A stretch of 5,924 bases of DNA from an uncultured Thiotrichaceae bacterium (GTDB lineage Bacteria; Pseudomonadota; Gammaproteobacteria; Thiotrichales; Thiotrichaceae): positions 1 to 5,924 of the forward strand of contig CALHAO010000464.1 of assembly GCA_937931765.1 (NCBI GenBank). The letters run 5' to 3'. The translations under genes and the position numbers were made by a program. Position 1 is the stretch's first letter. Each line of letters starts with the position of its first letter. The notes beneath the pieces are model-generated. The model worked only from the letters and a program-made list of their open reading frames with translations. It ran no database searches and was not told the DNA's origin. This document shows, one piece after another, positions 5,257-5,924 of this stretch.

Positions 5257-5924
5257 ATGAATATTACTGTAATCAATCCGAATTCGACCGCGTCAATGAC
5301 GGCGAAAATTGCGACTGTCGCTAAAGCAGTGGCGAGTCCAGGCACGACTATATTTGCGACTAACCCGGAGGATGCACCGGCCAGTATCGAGGGTTATTAT
5401 GATGAGGCGATGAGTCTGGCACCGCTGCTACGCACGATTGAAACGCACCCGGACTCGGATGCTTTTGTCATTGCCTGTTTTGATGATACCGGGCTAGATG
5501 CGGCGCGGTGTGTGACAGATAAACCAGTGATTGGTATTGGTGAAGCGGCCTATCACATGGCGACGCTCATCTCAAATAAATTTAGCGTGATTACCACGCT
5601 AGAGCGCTCGGTACCGGCACTTGAGCATAATTTGCATAAATATGGATTGGCCTCACGTTGTGTGCGGGTACGGGCGGCTGAAGTGCCTGTTCTGGAATTG
5701 GAAAATCCACAATCCGATGCAGGCCAGCGCATTCGTGCTGAAATTGAGGAGGCGCTGGAAACGGATCGGGCTGAAGCTATTGTACTGGGGTGTGCGGGGA
5801 TGGCGGATTTGGTGGATCAGCTCTCTGCGGACTATAAGGTTCCGGTACTGGATGGAGTACGTTGTGCAGTGGCACTGGCTGAGTCGCTGGTGCGGGTGGG
5901 GTTGCAAACGTCTAAGGTGATTGG
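5257..5924 (+). CDS. Hydantoin/Asp-Glu racemase family protein, C-terminus cut by window edge
   Basis: The 222 codons present begin MNITVINPNSTASMTAKI, the typical start of the hydantoin/allantoin racemase branch of the Asp/Glu/hydantoin racemase family (PF01177). These cofactor-independent enzymes use two cysteines to swap a proton at the alpha carbon. Both are present: Cys74 in IACFDDTGLDAAR and Cys179 in VLGCAGM. Other landmarks are PSIEGYYDEA-like ASIEGYYDEA (42-51), KPVIGIGEAAYHMA (89-102), SVITTLERSVPALEHNL (110-126) and VPVLDGVRCAVALAE (195-209). Known members have about 240 residues, so some 15-25 residues are missing beyond the right edge. FDDTGLDAAR favours hydantoin racemase (HyuE-like) over allantoin racemase (HpxA), but the two cannot be separated firmly. 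The start has a weak GAGAG (5245-5249) overlapping the LivF-type stop region and follows that gene by 10 bases, so it belongs to the transporter operon. Confidence 0.88.
   Translation, partial: MNITVINPNSTASMTAKIATVAKAVASPGTTIFATNPEDAPASIEGYYDEAMSLAPLLRTIETHPDSDAFVIACFDDTGLDAARCVTDKPVIGIGEAAYHMATLISNKFSVITTLERSVPALEHNLHKYGLASRCVRVRAAEVPVLELENPQSDAGQRIRAEIEEALETDRAEAIVLGCAGMADLVDQLSADYKVPVLDGVRCAVALAESLVRVGLQTSKVI

Overview
The window reads as part of a nitrogen-scavenging locus from a gammaproteobacterium of moderate GC, most likely in or near the Enterobacterales. That assignment is an inference from protein flavour, E. coli-like Shine-Dalgarno and overlap spacing, and a sigma-54/NtrC-type control region; no species-diagnostic sequence is visible.

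Layout. Bases 1-116 (minus strand) hold the N-terminus of an FAD-dependent D-amino-acid-oxidase-type oxidoreductase that runs off the left edge. Bases 126-437 (minus strand) hold a decayed Lrp/AsnC-type regulator with an in-frame stop, a short deletion in its DNA-binding helix-turn-helix and a missing C-terminus. Bases 438-624 are non-coding. They carry a strong sigma-54 (-24/-12) promoter match at 483-499 and the leader of the rightward operon. Two NtrC-like half-palindromic sites (360-376 and 381-397) lie about 120-140 bp upstream of the predicted start, inside the dead regulator gene.

Bases 625-5246 (plus strand) encode a complete five-gene ABC importer of the branched-chain amino acid/amide/urea superfamily: a periplasmic binding protein, two LivH/LivM-type permeases and two LivG/LivF-type ATPases. 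A 13-bp hairpin separates the binding-protein gene from the permease gene; the remaining junctions are tight or overlapping. The operon continues 10 bp after the second ATPase with a hydantoin/Asp-Glu racemase (5257 to the right edge), with both catalytic cysteines present but its last residues cut off.

How it fits together (inference). Under nitrogen limitation NtrC~P and sigma-54 would switch on the rightward operon. The transporter would import a small nitrogenous compound, most plausibly a 5-substituted hydantoin or related ureide/carbamoyl amino acid. The racemase would interconvert its enantiomers before hydrolysis by enzymes presumably encoded beyond the right edge, and the divergent oxidoreductase could deaminate a released D-amino acid. 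The substrate is not proven by the sequence. The component families are known; the least expected features are the dead regulator that now contains the putative enhancer, and the pairing of a Liv-type importer with a hydantoin racemase.
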